Positions 41,584 through 42,067 of a stretch of DNA of 42,067 bases are shown here, in pieces. The stretch lies in NCBI GenBank assembly GCA_022592445.1, contig JABYQR010000373.1:1-42067 (forward strand). Reading direction: 5' to 3'. A program made the position numbers and the translations under genes. Positions within the stretch are counted from its first letter, which is position 1. Every line of letters begins with the position of its first letter. The notes beneath the pieces are model-generated. The model saw only the letters and a program-made list of their open reading frames with translations. It made no database searches and was not told where the DNA came from. Origin of the DNA: Cytidiella melzeri (Eukaryota; Basidiomycota; Agaricomycetes; Polyporales; Irpicaceae).

Positions 41584-42067
41584 GTGACTCCCTGCGAACA
41601 TGAACGCTTAGGCCCTGATACCCTCGATCTTTGTACCGTAGATACTGTCAAAAATGTAGCGCGTTCAAAGAATTCATTTTTTCTACCGGTTACAATTTGG
41701 GTATATGGAAAGAAAGTGCAGGTCGAAGCTCTGGTAGATTCAGGAGCCACAACCACGTTCATCAGTAAGTCAGTGGTTGAAAGTAACAATCTGGTAACAA
41801 ATCAACTGGCATCACCGTTTAACGTCATCAACGTCGACGGTACTCCCAATAAAGATGGTCAAATCACTCACTCAGTACGTGCATACCTAGAAATAGGTTC
41901 GCACAGAGCAAGCAACACATGCTCGTTACTGATCTCGGTAGTAAACAAATGATTATCGGGATGACCTTCTTACGCCGCCACAATCCGGAGATAGATTGGG
42001 CAAATGGCGAGTGGAGATTTACCAGATGTCCTGAACTCTGTGCCCCAAGAGCTCGTAAAAGATCACT
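41584..42067 (+). pseudogene. Gypsy C protease region (Pol start), frameshifted
   Basis: The frame contains VQVEALVDSGATTTFISKSV, the D-S-G-A-T active site of retropepsins (Asp codon 41737-41739 intact). One base shift near 41912 is needed to reach MLVTDLGSKQMIIGMTFLRR and HNPEIDWANGEW, which match the second half of the protease domain. The window ends before reverse transcriptase. Confidence 0.7.

Larger units (their letters stand above)
37877..42067 (+). mobile_element. Gypsy element C, plus strand, runs off the window
   Basis: A 5' LTR (from TGTCACAG at 37877) is followed by a leader, ORF0 (39181-39960), Gag (40130-41580) and the protease region (from 41584), all on the plus strand. Several frameshifts and one stop show it is inactive. 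Sequence beyond the right edge should hold reverse transcriptase, RNase H, integrase and the 3' LTR. Confidence 0.75.

Noticed and set aside
1..42067. tRNA, rRNA or other structured RNA genes
   Set aside because: No cloverleaf-like or rRNA-like sequence was recognised by eye; a covariance-model search would be needed to be sure.

Overview
The window looks like nuclear DNA of a filamentous basidiomycete, most likely an Agaricomycete. All protein-coding genes can be assembled into spliced models whose introns are mostly 50-70 bp with GT-AG (two GC-AG) borders, many exons are tiny, and the mobile elements (hAT, Ty3/Gypsy, PIF/Harbinger, LINE ORF1-like) are typical of mushroom genomes. All gene models were built by eye from splice signals, reading-frame continuity and family resemblance; no alignment was run.

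Layout. 1-8,000 is repeat-derived. It holds an orphan Cys-rich frame, a LINE ORF1/Gag-like frame broken by one stop, and a hAT DNA transposon (3165-7811) with matching termini and a perfect 8-bp target duplication. A 300-bp MITE, a solo Gypsy LTR with its own perfect 5-bp duplication, and a 691-bp TIR element are nested inside the hAT. 8,000-30,700 is the gene-bearing core: an F-box-like protein (+, 8380-10625), a GH35 beta-galactosidase (-, 11254-15632), two tandem paralogous amino-acid/GABA-type permeases (-, 16877-19635 and 20412-23128), a major facilitator transporter (+, 25055-27484) and a pentatricopeptide-repeat protein (+, 27801-30626). 30,900-42,067 is a second transposon nest: a PIF/Harbinger fragment, a hAT 3' fragment, a truncated minus-strand Gypsy element (A) inserted in a plus-strand Gypsy (B), which is cut by a third Gypsy (C) running off the right edge.

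How the parts relate. The host genes do not form an obvious pathway cluster. The beta-galactosidase (sugar release) and the three transporters (two APC-type, one MFS) share a nutrient-acquisition theme, but this may be coincidence. The solo LTR at 5213-5969 belongs to the same family as the LTR of Gypsy A at 35760-36518, so the two nests are linked by one retrotransposon family.

Most interesting points. All three Gypsy elements carry a separate small protein frame ('ORF0') between the LTR/leader and Gag with a recognisably shared C-terminal module. Two of them also share a short Cys-rich segment between ORF0 and Gag. I cannot name this protein; it is the best candidate here for something undescribed. 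Second, the tandem permeases encode homologous proteins but differ in at least six intron positions, including a 6-nt exon in one copy and a GC-AG intron in the other.
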